64,000 bases of DNA from Streptomyces albofaciens JCM 4342 (GTDB lineage: Bacteria; Actinomycetota; Actinomycetes; Streptomycetales; Streptomycetaceae): NCBI RefSeq assembly GCF_008634025.1, contig NZ_PDCM01000002.1, forward strand, positions 2,418,001 to 2,482,000, given 5' to 3'. The notes under the pieces are model-generated. The model had not been told where the DNA came from and did no database searches. It was given only the letters and a program-made list of their open reading frames with translations. The position numbers were made by a program, and so were the translations under genes. Positions within the stretch are counted from its first letter, which is position 1, and every line of letters starts with the position of its first letter. This document shows, piece after piece, positions 1-7,620 of the stretch.

Positions 1-11
1 AAGGGATCTCT

Positions 12-533
12 GTGAGCAGCCTCAACAAAGGGATCGGCAAAGTCGAAGTGACCCTCAAGTGGGACCCCAGCCCCGCGGGCACTTCAGCGCATGACCTGGA
101 CATCATCGCCGCGACCTACACGAAGGACGCACTGCACGGCGCACCGGACTACCTGGTGCACTTCGACAGCCGTTCCCCCGACGGCACCATCACCCTCAGC
201 AGGGACAGCCGGACCGGTCTCGGTTTCGGCACCGACGAGGCGATGGTGCTGGAACTGAACCGGCTGGCCGAGCGGTACGGGCGGGTCGTCGTCGGGGTGG
301 CCATCCAACAGCGCGGTGGACGCAAGACGTTCGGTGACATCGCGAACACCGCCGTCCGCATCAACGAGGGATACGACGAATTGGCCGTGAACGATTTCTC
401 GGCGGTCGCCGGCTCGACCGCGGCGGTGATAGCGGAATTCGACCGCGACGCGTCGGGAGAATGGCGGTTCCACCCGAACGTACGGGGCTTCGACGCCGAC
501 CCGGAAACCTTCGTGACCGTCATGGGCAGCTGA
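12..533 (+). CDS. TerD-family stress/tellurium resistance protein
   Basis: This 173-residue protein looks like a short TerD-domain protein. These calcium-binding cytoplasmic proteins are linked to tellurite resistance and general stress or differentiation in actinomycetes. The TerD-like signs are an N-terminal beta-strand with an acidic cluster (WDPSPAG then HDLDI, residues 18-31), the FDSRSPDG turn (51-58) and the acidic FGTDEAMVLELNRL segment (72-85), which correspond to the family's DLD, N/SPDG and DDE positions. The GTG start lies five bases after AAGGGA at the very left edge, so the gene is complete. A strong terminator follows. It is transcribed convergently with nrdJ and shows no operon partner inside the window. 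The substrate or partner cannot be told from the sequence. Confidence 0.8.
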   Translation: MSSLNKGIGKVEVTLKWDPSPAGTSAHDLDIIAATYTKDALHGAPDYLVHFDSRSPDGTITLSRDSRTGLGFGTDEAMVLELNRLAERYGRVVVGVAIQQRGGRKTFGDIANTAVRINEGYDELAVNDFSAVAGSTAAVIAEFDRDASGEWRFHPNVRGFDADPETFVTVMGS

Positions 534-603
534 CGGTGTAACAGAGCGGGAAAATGCCGTGGAAACCTTCCCGGTGCGGCACTTTCCCGTTCTCCCAAAC
601 GGC

Positions 604-635
604 GGAGGCGGAGCCGACATATCGGCTCCGCCTCC
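604..635. terminator. Bidirectional terminator between terD-like gene and nrdJ
   Basis: A perfect 14-bp inverted repeat (604-617 and 622-635) with a 4-base loop is followed by TTT. It lies between two convergent genes and can serve both strands. Confidence 0.85.
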
Positions 636-673
636 TTTCAGCTATCCGTTCCGCGCCTGTTCGGCGCCGGAGA

Positions 674-3550
674 TCAGCTGCAACCGCTGGTCGATCCGCA
701 GCCCTCGCACAGGTAGCAGCTGCCCGCGCGCTGCATCTTCGTACCGCAGGAGAAGCACAGCGGAGCGTCGGCGTTGATGCCGAGCTGCATCTCCACCAGT
801 TCCGCGTTGGTGTGGGCCTGCTTGGGAGCCGGGGCCGCGGTCTCCTTGACGACCTCGGCCGTCGAGGCGGGGGCCTCCTTCACCGACTCCTGGCGCGGCG
901 CCGACTGGGCCAGGCCCTCGACGTCCAGCTCGTCGTCGGTGGGCTCGTACGAACCGGTCTCCAGGTGGCGCTGGCGCTCCTCGACGGAGTGGATGCCGAG
1001 CGCGGAGCGGGTCTCGAAGGGCAGGAAGTCCAGCGCGAGACGGCGGAAGATGTAGTCGACGATCGACTGCGCCATCCGCACGTCCGGGTCGTCCGTCATG
1101 CCGGCCGGCTCGAAGCGCATGTTGGTGAACTTCGAGACGTACGTCTCCAGCGGCACGCCGTACTGGAGGCCCACCGAGACGGCGATGGAGAAGGCGTCCA
1201 TCATGCCCGCGAGGGTCGAACCCTGCTTGGACATCTTCAGGAAGACCTCGCCCAGACCGTCGTCCGGGTAGGAGTTGGCGGTCATGTAGCCCTCGGCGCC
1301 GCCGACCGTGAAGGAGGTGGTGATCCCGGGACGGCCCTTGGGCAGGCGCTTGCGGACCGGACGGTACTCGACGACCTTCTCGGCCGGCTTCTCCTCGGCC
1401 TTCTTCTCCTCCTCCTTCTTCTTGGCGGAGAGCGGCTGGCCGACCTTGCAGTTGTCGCGGTAGATCGCCAGCGCCTTCAGGCCCAGCTTCCAGCCCTCGA
1501 AGTAGACCTCCTCGACCTCCTCGACGGTGGCCGACTCGGGCAGGTTGACGGTCTTGGAGATCGCGCCGGACAGGAACGGCTGGGCCGCCGCCATCATCCG
1601 TACGTGACCCATGGCCGAGATGGAGCGCTCGCCCATGGCGCAGTCGAAGACCTCGTAGTGGGCCGGGTCCAGACCGGGGGCGTCGATCACGTTGCCGTTC
1701 TCGGCGATGTGGGCGACGATCGCCTCGACCTGCTCCGGCTGGTAGCCGAGCCGCTTGAGCGCCTTGGGGACCGTGTTGTTCACGATCTGCATGGAGCCGC
1801 CGCCGACCAGCTTCTTGAACTTGACCAGGGCCAGGTCCGGCTCGACGCCCGTGGTGTCGCAGTCCATCATCAGGCCGATGGTGCCGGTCGGGGCCAGCAC
1901 GGAGGCCTGCGCGTTGCGGAAGCCGTTCTTCTCGCCGAGGCGGATGACGTCCTGCCACGCCTCGGTGGCCGCGGCCCAGACCGGGGTGTCCAGGTCGTCC
2001 ATGCGCTTGGCGGCGCCGTTGGCGTCCGAGTGCTGCTTCATGACGCGCTTGTGGGCGTCGGCGTTGCGGGCGTAGCCGTCGTACGGGCCGACGACCGCGG
2101 CCAGCTCGGCGGAGCGCTTGTAGGAGGTGCCGGTCATCAGGGAGGTGATGGCACCGGCGAGGGCGCGGCCGCCGTCCGAGTCGTACGCGTGGCCGGTGGC
2201 CATCAGCAGGGCGCCGAGGTTGGCGTAGCCGATGCCCAGCTGGCGGAAGGCGCGGGTGGTCTCACCGATCTTCTCGGTGGGGAAGTCCGCGAAGCAGATG
2301 GAGATGTCCATCGCGGTGATGACCAGCTCGACGACCTTCGCGAAGCGCTCGGCGTCGAACGACTGGTTGCCCTTGTCGTCGTCGCGCAGGAACTTCATCA
2401 GGTTCAGCGACGCCAGGTTGCACGAGGAGTTGTCCAGGTGCATGTACTCGCTGCACGGGTTCGAGGCGGTGATCCGGCCCGACTCCGGCGAGGTGTGCCA
2501 GTGGTTGATGGTGTCGTCGTACTGGATGCCGGGGTCGGCGCACGCCCAGGCGGCCTCCGCCATCTTGCGGAACAGCGCCTTGGCGTCGACCTCCTCGATG
2601 ACCTCGCCGTTCAGCCGGCCGCGCAGGCCGAACTTGGAGCCGGTCTCGACGGCCTTCATGAACTCGTCGTTGACGCGGACCGAGTTGTTCGCGTTCTGGT
2701 ACTGGACGGACGTGATGTCGTCGCCGCCCAGGTCCATGTCGAAGCCCGCGTCGCGCAGCGCGCGGACCTTCTCCTCCTCCTTCACCTTGGTGTCGATGAA
2801 GGCCTCGACGTCCGGGTGGTCCACGTCCAGGACGACCATCTTGGCCGCGCGGCGGGTGGCGCCGCCCGACTTGATCGTTCCGGCGGACGCGTCGGCGCCG
2901 CGCATGAAGGAGACCGGGCCGGAGGCGTTGCCGCCGGAGGACAGCAGTTCCTTGGAGGAGCGGATGCGGGAGAGGTTCAGGCCGGCGCCGGAGCCGCCCT
3001 TGAAGATCATCCCCTCTTCCTTGTACCAGTCCAGGATCGAGTCCATGGAGTCGTCGACGGAGAGGATGAAGCACGCGCTGACCTGCTGCGGCTGCTTCGT
3101 GCCGACGTTGAACCACACCGGGGAGTTGAAGCTGAAGACCTGGTGGAGCAGCGCGTACGCCAGCTCGTGCTCGAAGATCTCGGCGTCCGCCGGGGAGGCG
3201 AAGTAGCCGTTGTCCTCGCCGGCCTTCGTGTACGTCTTCACGACCCGGTCGATGAGCTGCTTCAGGCTCGATTCCCGGGTGTCGGAGCCCACCGCGCCGC
3301 GGAAGTACTTGCTCGTGACGATGTTGACCGCGTTCACCGACCAGAACTCGGGGAACTCGACGCCACGCTGCTCGAAGTTGACCGAGCCGTCGCGCCAGTT
3401 GGTCATGACGACGTCACGGCGCTCCCACGTCACCTCGTCGTACGGATGCACGCCGGGGGTGGTGTGGATGCGCTCGATGCGCAGCCCCTTGCTCGCCTTG
3501 CTGCCCTTGGCGCGGGAGCCTCGTGCCGGGCCGCTCGTCGTCTCTGTCAT
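674..3550 (-). CDS. nrdJ: Class II (adenosylcobalamin-dependent) ribonucleotide reductase NrdJ
   Basis: NrdJ reduces ribonucleotides to deoxyribonucleotides with adenosylcobalamin as radical source, so it works with or without oxygen. The 958-residue length fits the Streptomyces enzyme. Visible marks are the NPCSE active-site motif in the central barrel (followed by LDNSSCNLASLNLM), the GGSGAGLNLSRIRSS loop, the PTGTIGLMMDCDTTG segment, and a Cys-rich C-terminal tail (CFSCGTKMQRAGSCYLCEGC) that supplies the reducing thiols or a small metal-binding ribbon. The ATG at 3550 was chosen because GGGAGGCGGA precedes it directly; the reading frame stays open far upstream but only as an artefact of high GC over nrdR. 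It lies 119 bp after nrdR, so the two are probably cotranscribed as in S. coelicolor. In that species the alternative nrdABS enzyme, not nrdJ, is under B12 control. Confidence 0.97.
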   Translation of the reverse strand: MTETTSGPARGSRAKGSKASKGLRIERIHTTPGVHPYDEVTWERRDVVMTNWRDGSVNFEQRGVEFPEFWSVNAVNIVTSKYFRGAVGSDTRESSLKQLIDRVVKTYTKAGEDNGYFASPADAEIFEHELAYALLHQVFSFNSPVWFNVGTKQPQQVSACFILSVDDSMDSILDWYKEEGMIFKGGSGAGLNLSRIRSSKELLSSGGNASGPVSFMRGADASAGTIKSGGATRRAAKMVVLDVDHPDVEAFIDTKVKEEEKVRALRDAGFDMDLGGDDITSVQYQNANNSVRVNDEFMKAVETGSKFGLRGRLNGEVIEEVDAKALFRKMAEAAWACADPGIQYDDTINHWHTSPESGRITASNPCSEYMHLDNSSCNLASLNLMKFLRDDDKGNQSFDAERFAKVVELVITAMDISICFADFPTEKIGETTRAFRQLGIGYANLGALLMATGHAYDSDGGRALAGAITSLMTGTSYKRSAELAAVVGPYDGYARNADAHKRVMKQHSDANGAAKRMDDLDTPVWAAATEAWQDVIRLGEKNGFRNAQASVLAPTGTIGLMMDCDTTGVEPDLALVKFKKLVGGGSMQIVNNTVPKALKRLGYQPEQVEAIVAHIAENGNVIDAPGLDPAHYEVFDCAMGERSISAMGHVRMMAAAQPFLSGAISKTVNLPESATVEEVEEVYFEGWKLGLKALAIYRDNCKVGQPLSAKKKEEEKKAEEKPAEKVVEYRPVRKRLPKGRPGITTSFTVGGAEGYMTANSYPDDGLGEVFLKMSKQGSTLAGMMDAFSIAVSVGLQYGVPLETYVSKFTNMRFEPAGMTDDPDVRMAQSIVDYIFRRLALDFLPFETRSALGIHSVEERQRHLETGSYEPTDDELDVEGLAQSAPRQESVKEAPASTAEVVKETAAPAPKQAHTNAELVEMQLGINADAPLCFSCGTKMQRAGSCYLCEGCGSTSGCS

Positions 3551-3669
3551 TCCGCCTCCCTGTACGGGCAAACGCCCATATGTGCGCACATTCTTCCCGT
3601 GGCACGGTGTGTGTCTGTCTGGAACCGGGGCGCCTGCACTGCCCCGGTCAGGTCTGTGGTGCGCCGATC

Positions 3670-4200
3670 TCAGTCGGCGGCGGTGGCGGGCACCGGGACC
3701 GCCGGCTGCCCGGCACCCCCTTCGCCCCCGTGCTCCCGCGCGGGCGGCTGCTGCTCGCGCTGCTCCCGCAGCTCGGCGATGGCCGCCTCGAAGTCCTCCA
3801 GCGAGTCGAAGGCCCGGTAGACGCTCGCGAAGCGCAGGTACGCGACGAGGTCGAGCTCCTGCAGCGGGCCCAGTATGGCCAGCCCCACGTCGTGGGTGGA
3901 CAGCTCGGCGCTGCCGGTGGCGCGCACCGCTTCCTCGACCCGCTGTCCCAGCTTGGCGAGGGCGTCCTCGGTGACCGGCCGGCCCTGGCACGCCTTGCGC
4001 ACGCCGGCGATGACCTTGTTGCGGCTGAAGGGTTCGGTGACCCCGCTCCGCTTGATCACCATCAAAGACGCGGTCTCGATGGTGGTGAAGCGGCGGGAGC
4101 AGTCCGGGCACTGGCGGCGCCGGCGGATCGAGGTGCCGTCGTCGGTGGTGCGGCTGTCGACCACCCGGCTGTCGGGGTGCCTGCAGAAGGGGCAATGCAT
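3670..4200 (-). CDS. nrdR: Transcriptional repressor NrdR
   Basis: NrdR is the Zn-ribbon/ATP-cone repressor that senses ATP/dATP and shuts off ribonucleotide reductase genes. The 176-residue protein starts with the zinc ribbon MHCPFC...CPDCSRRF (four Cys in two CxxC pairs, residues 3-34) and continues into an ATP-cone domain ([24 protein letters not shown], about residues 47-70). The C-terminus is Ala/Pro rich, a common streptomycete extension. The ATG at 4200 begins exactly at the ribbon; the upstream in-frame codons encode no recognisable sequence. The gene lies directly upstream of nrdJ. Candidate NrdR boxes lie about 140-190 bp upstream, so it probably represses its own operon. Confidence 0.96.
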   Translation of the reverse strand: MHCPFCRHPDSRVVDSRTTDDGTSIRRRRQCPDCSRRFTTIETASLMVIKRSGVTEPFSRNKVIAGVRKACQGRPVTEDALAKLGQRVEEAVRATGSAELSTHDVGLAILGPLQELDLVAYLRFASVYRAFDSLEDFEAAIAELREQREQQPPAREHGGEGGAGQPAVPVPATAAD

Positions 4201-4340
4201 GAATTCACCCTCCTCACCCTCGAAAATTACGGTCGTACGCCCATGGTCCCGGCGTACGGCTGATGACCTCCGGCGACCCTCACGGGCCCCTCGGGGCGAC
4301 CCCAAGCATAGGCGATCCCCGGAGCCCCGAAAGCCACCGG

Positions 4341-4388
4341 CACCACAACTTGTAGGCCGTTGTAGTCATCAAAGCACTAGATGTGGTG
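4341..4388 (-). promoter_or_regulatory. Tandem candidate NrdR boxes upstream of nrdR-nrdJ
   Basis: Two imperfect palindromes resemble the NrdR box (family pattern ACACtAtATaTtGTGT): CACCACAACTTGTAGG at 4341-4356 and GCACTAGATGTGGTG at 4374-4388. The cores ACAACTTGT and ACTAGATGT are 31 bp apart, about three helical turns, which fits the paired-box arrangement known for NrdR targets. The position upstream of nrdR implies autoregulation. The assignment is by eye; no matrix score was computed. Confidence 0.6.
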
Positions 4389-4675
4389 TCCGGAGGTCAT
4401 CGACACCCCAGGCGTGTCGCGGCGGGGCGGAGTCTCGGCGGCCGCTCGCGGGGCCGCCGTCGAGCGTACGGGACGGGACCCGGGGGCGGCCGGGGCGGGG
4501 CGGGGATGACAGAATCGGGCAGGTCGCGGCGCCCGCCCGTAACCCCGTGGGCCGGTACGCGCGCCCGGCCGCACGCCCAGGGCGAAGACTATCGAAATGG
4601 CCCGAATGACCCGAATTACCTTTTGGCTATACACCTAAGCCCGTGATCAGGTCAGCTAATCCGGAAATTTTCACT

Positions 4676-4716
4676 CGAACGTGTGTTTGGCGCAACCTTT
4701 CGAAAGCAACTACCGT
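4676..4716 (+). promoter_or_regulatory. SOS (LexA) box and promoter of lexA
   Basis: CGAACGTGTGTTTG (4676-4689) is a near-perfect Gram-positive SOS box (CGAAC-N4-GTTCG), the same core I recall for S. coelicolor lexA. It overlaps a plausible -35 TTGGCG (4687-4692), which is followed after 18 bp by a -10 TACCGT (4711-4716). LexA binding here would block its own promoter. Confidence 0.88.
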
Positions 4717-4752
4717 TGGCTAACTAGGGAGCACATTCCGAGAGGGGCCGAC

Positions 4753-5541
4753 GTGACCACCACCGCAGACAGCGCCACCATCACCGCCCAGAGCCACTCC
4801 CAGAGCCGATTCGAGCCGACCCGGAAACCGCCGATGGACGACGCAATGAATCCCGAGGGGCAGAAGCCGGCCCGCTCACTGCCCGGCCGCCCTCCAGGCA
4901 TCCGCGCCGACAGTTCGGGACTCACCGACCGGCAGCGCAGGGTCATCGAGGTCATCCGGGATTCCGTCCAGCGCCGCGGCTATCCGCCGTCCATGCGCGA
5001 GATCGGTCAGGCGGTCGGGCTGTCCAGCACCTCGTCCGTCGCCCACCAGCTCATGGCGCTGGAGCGCAAGGGCTTCCTGCGCCGCGACCCGCACCGCCCC
5101 CGGGCGTACGAGGTCCGCGGCTCCGACCAGCCCAGCAGCGCCCCCACCGACACCACGGGCAAGCCCGCGGCGTCGTACGTCCCGCTGGTCGGCCGGATCG
5201 CCGCCGGCGGCCCCATCCTCGCCGAGGAGTCCGTCGAGGACGTCTTCCCGCTGCCCCGGCAGCTGGTCGGCGACGGTGAGCTGTTCGTGCTGAAGGTCGT
5301 CGGTGACTCCATGGTGGAGGCCGCGATCTGCGACGGCGACTGGGTCACGGTGCGTCGCCAGCCCGTCGCGGAGAACGGCGACATCGTCGCCGCCATGCTG
5401 GACGGCGAGGCGACGGTCAAGCGCTTCAAGCGCGAGGACGGTCACGTCTGGCTGCTGCCGCACAACTCCGCGTACCAGCCCATCCCCGGTGACGAGGCCA
5501 CGATCCTCGGCAAGGTGGTGGCGGTGCTCCGGCGCGTCTGA
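4753..5541 (+). CDS. lexA: SOS repressor LexA
   Basis: LexA represses DNA-damage genes and self-cleaves when RecA is activated. The 262-residue protein has an N-terminal winged helix ([36 protein letters not shown] region), a linker and an S24 peptidase domain. The cleavage site is Ala-Gly in [13 protein letters not shown], the catalytic Ser is in [15 protein letters not shown], and the Lys is in the [12 protein letters not shown] strand. A GTG at 4753 was chosen because GAGAGGGG precedes it and the product then begins [13 protein letters not shown], like other Streptomyces LexA; codons further upstream run into the SOS box. The gene is divergent from nrdR and ends at a shared terminator with dinG. 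Confidence 0.96.
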   Translation: MTTTADSATITAQSHSQSRFEPTRKPPMDDAMNPEGQKPARSLPGRPPGIRADSSGLTDRQRRVIEVIRDSVQRRGYPPSMREIGQAVGLSSTSSVAHQLMALERKGFLRRDPHRPRAYEVRGSDQPSSAPTDTTGKPAASYVPLVGRIAAGGPILAEESVEDVFPLPRQLVGDGELFVLKVVGDSMVEAAICDGDWVTVRRQPVAENGDIVAAMLDGEATVKRFKREDGHVWLLPHNSAYQPIPGDEATILGKVVAVLRRV

Positions 5542-5556
5542 CCCACCCCACGACCG

Positions 5557-5588
5557 AACCCCGGGACCACTGCGCCGGTCCCGGGGTT
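5557..5588. terminator. Bidirectional terminator between lexA and dinG
   Basis: A perfect 12-bp stem (AACCCCGGGACC, 5557-5568, with 5577-5588) closes an 8-base loop and is followed by T. It lies between the convergent lexA and dinG stops. Confidence 0.85.
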
Positions 5589-5605
5589 TGGACTGTCCGG
5601 GGCCG

Positions 5606-7579
5606 TTACGCCCCCTCTGCCGCCTTGGCGGCCGCGTCGATGGCGGCCAGCGAGCGGCGGACCTGGTTGCGGTCGGTGGTGTACCAAAACTCGGGCATGG
5701 ACTTGCGCAGGAACGAGCCGTAGCGGGCCCGCTCCACGCGGGGGTCCAGGACGGCGACGACACCGCGGTCGCCCGTGGCCCGTACGAGACGGCCCGCTCC
5801 CTGGGCCATGAGCAGGGCGGCGTGGGTCGCCGCGACCGCCATGAAGCCGTTGCCGCCGGCCTCCTCCACGGCCTTCTGGCGGGCGCTCATCAGGGGGTCG
5901 TCGGGACGCGGGAACGGGACCCGGTCCATGACCACCAGCTGGCAGTTCGGGCCCGGCACATCGACGCCCTGCCACAGGGACAGCGTCCCGAACAGGCATG
6001 TACGGGCGTCCGCCGCGAAGGTGCGGATCAGCTCGCCGAGGGTCTCCTCGCCCTGGAGGAGGATCGGCATGTCCAGGCGCCCCCGCAGGTTCTCGGCGGC
6101 GGCCTGGGCCGCGCGCATGGAGGAGAACAGGCCCAGCGTGCGGCCGCCCGCGGCCTCGATCAGCTCGGCCAGCTCGTCGAGCATGTCCGTACGGCTGCCC
6201 TCGCGGCCGGGCTGGGCGAGGTGCTTGGCGACATACAGGATGCCCTGCTTGCCGTAGTCGAACGGGGAGCCGACGTCCAGGCCCTTCCACTGGGGGACGT
6301 CCTCGCCTTCGGTGCCCTCCGGGGCGAGGCCCAGGGAGGCGCCGACGCCGTTGAAGTCGCCGCCCAGCTTGAGGGTGGCGGACGTGAGGACGACGGAGCG
6401 GTCCGCGAAGAGCTTCTCGCGCAGCAGGCCGGAGACGGACAGCGGCGCGACGCGCAGGGAGGCGCCGAAGCGGTCGTGGCGCTCGTACCAGACGACGTCG
6501 TACTCGGAACCGTTGGCGATGCGCTCGGCGACCGCGTGGACGTTCTCCACGGAGGCGAGGGCCTGCTTGCGGACGGCGTCCTCGTCCTGGACGGACTTGT
6601 CCCGGGTCGTGCCGAGGGCGGAGATCACCGTACGCGCGGCGTCACGCAGCGCCATCAGGCAGTAGCCGAGGTCCTCGGGGATCTCTTCGAGGCGGCCCGG
6701 CAGCGCCAGCTCCATCAGCCGCTCGAAGGTCTCCGAGGCGGTCTGGAGCTGGTCGGCGGCCTTCTCGTTGACCAGCTTGGCCGCACGCTTGACAGCCCGG
6801 TTGACCTGGCCGGGGGTGAGCTCCCCGGTGGCCACGCCGGTGACGCGGGAGACCAGCTCGTGGGCCTCGTCCACGATCAGCACGTCGTGCTGCGGCAGGA
6901 CCGGGGCGCCCTCGATGGCGTCGATCGCCAGCAGGGCGTGATTGGTGACGATCACATCGGCGAGCTTGGCGCGCTCGCGGGCCGCCTCGGCGAAGCACTC
7001 CGCGCCGTACGCGCACTTGGAGGCGCCCAGGCACTCCCGCGAGGAGACCGAAACCTGCCCCCAGGCGCGGTCCGAGACGCCGGGGGTCAGATCGTCGCGG
7101 TCGCCGGTCTCGGTCTCGTCCGCCCAGTCGCGCAGGCGCAGCAGGTCCTTGCCCAGCTTGCTGGTCGGCGTCGCGTGCTCGAAGGGGTCGAAGAGGCCCT
7201 CCTCCTCTTCCTGCGGCACCCCCTCGTGCAGGCGGTGGAGGCACACGTAATTGGAGCGGCCCTTGAGCATGGCGAACTGCGGACGGCGGCGCAGCTGCGG
7301 ATGCAGGGCCTCGACCGTACGCGGCAGGTCGCGCTCGACCAGCTGGCGCTGGAGCGCGAGGGTGGCCGTGGCCACCACCACACGGTCGCCGTGGGCCAGC
7401 GCCGGCACCAGATAGCCGAGCGACTTTCCGGTGCCGGTGCCGGCCTGGACGAGCAGATGGGAATGGTCTTCCACTGCTTCGGCGACGGCTTCGGCCATGG
7501 CGATCTGGCCGGGGCGCTCGGTGCCGCCGACAGCGGTGACGGCGGCGTGCAGCAGGTCGGGGAGGGAGGGCTTCGTCAT
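5606..7579 (-). CDS. dinG: ATP-dependent DNA helicase, DinG/Rad3 (XPD-like) family
   Basis: This is a 657-residue superfamily 2 helicase that unwinds DNA 5' to 3' and is linked to repair and R-loop removal. Walker A is VQAGTGTGKSLGYLVPAL near residue 40 and the Walker B/DEAH box is VDEAHELVSRV. Four Cys between them (YVCLHRL, SRECLGASKCAYGAECF) fit the Fe-S cluster of the XPD/DinG group. C-terminal motifs LFSSMRAAQ, LFGTLSLWQGVDVPG and QGAGRLVR are motifs IV-VI. In E. coli dinG is LexA controlled; here I see no SOS box before the start although lexA is the next gene. Start ATG at 7579. Confidence 0.92.
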   Translation of the reverse strand: MTKPSLPDLLHAAVTAVGGTERPGQIAMAEAVAEAVEDHSHLLVQAGTGTGKSLGYLVPALAHGDRVVVATATLALQRQLVERDLPRTVEALHPQLRRRPQFAMLKGRSNYVCLHRLHEGVPQEEEEGLFDPFEHATPTSKLGKDLLRLRDWADETETGDRDDLTPGVSDRAWGQVSVSSRECLGASKCAYGAECFAEAARERAKLADVIVTNHALLAIDAIEGAPVLPQHDVLIVDEAHELVSRVTGVATGELTPGQVNRAVKRAAKLVNEKAADQLQTASETFERLMELALPGRLEEIPEDLGYCLMALRDAARTVISALGTTRDKSVQDEDAVRKQALASVENVHAVAERIANGSEYDVVWYERHDRFGASLRVAPLSVSGLLREKLFADRSVVLTSATLKLGGDFNGVGASLGLAPEGTEGEDVPQWKGLDVGSPFDYGKQGILYVAKHLAQPGREGSRTDMLDELAELIEAAGGRTLGLFSSMRAAQAAAENLRGRLDMPILLQGEETLGELIRTFAADARTCLFGTLSLWQGVDVPGPNCQLVVMDRVPFPRPDDPLMSARQKAVEEAGGNGFMAVAATHAALLMAQGAGRLVRATGDRGVVAVLDPRVERARYGSFLRKSMPEFWYTTDRNQVRRSLAAIDAAAKAAEGA

Positions 7580-7620
7580 AGCGCTGCCACCCTACGCGGG
7601 CCCACTGACAATCTGCTCGG

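Larger units (their letters stand above)
4201..4752. promoter_or_regulatory. Divergent nrdR / lexA regulatory region
   Basis: These 552 bases hold no gene I can support. The left third carries the tandem NrdR-box candidates and the right end carries the lexA promoter with its SOS box. The middle (about 4390-4620) is GC-rich filler in which only shadow reading frames are open. Confidence 0.7.

Noticed and set aside
3551..3669. Possible cobalamin riboswitch before nrdJ
   Set aside because: Only 119 bp separate nrdR from nrdJ and no B12-box-like sequence is visible; in Streptomyces the B12 riboswitch controls nrdABS instead.
554..3820. A 1088-codon plus-strand open frame across nrdJ and nrdR
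   Set aside because: It is antisense to two certain genes, has Val/Arg/Gly/Leu-rich composition typical of GC3-driven shadow frames, and shows no domain or ribosome site.
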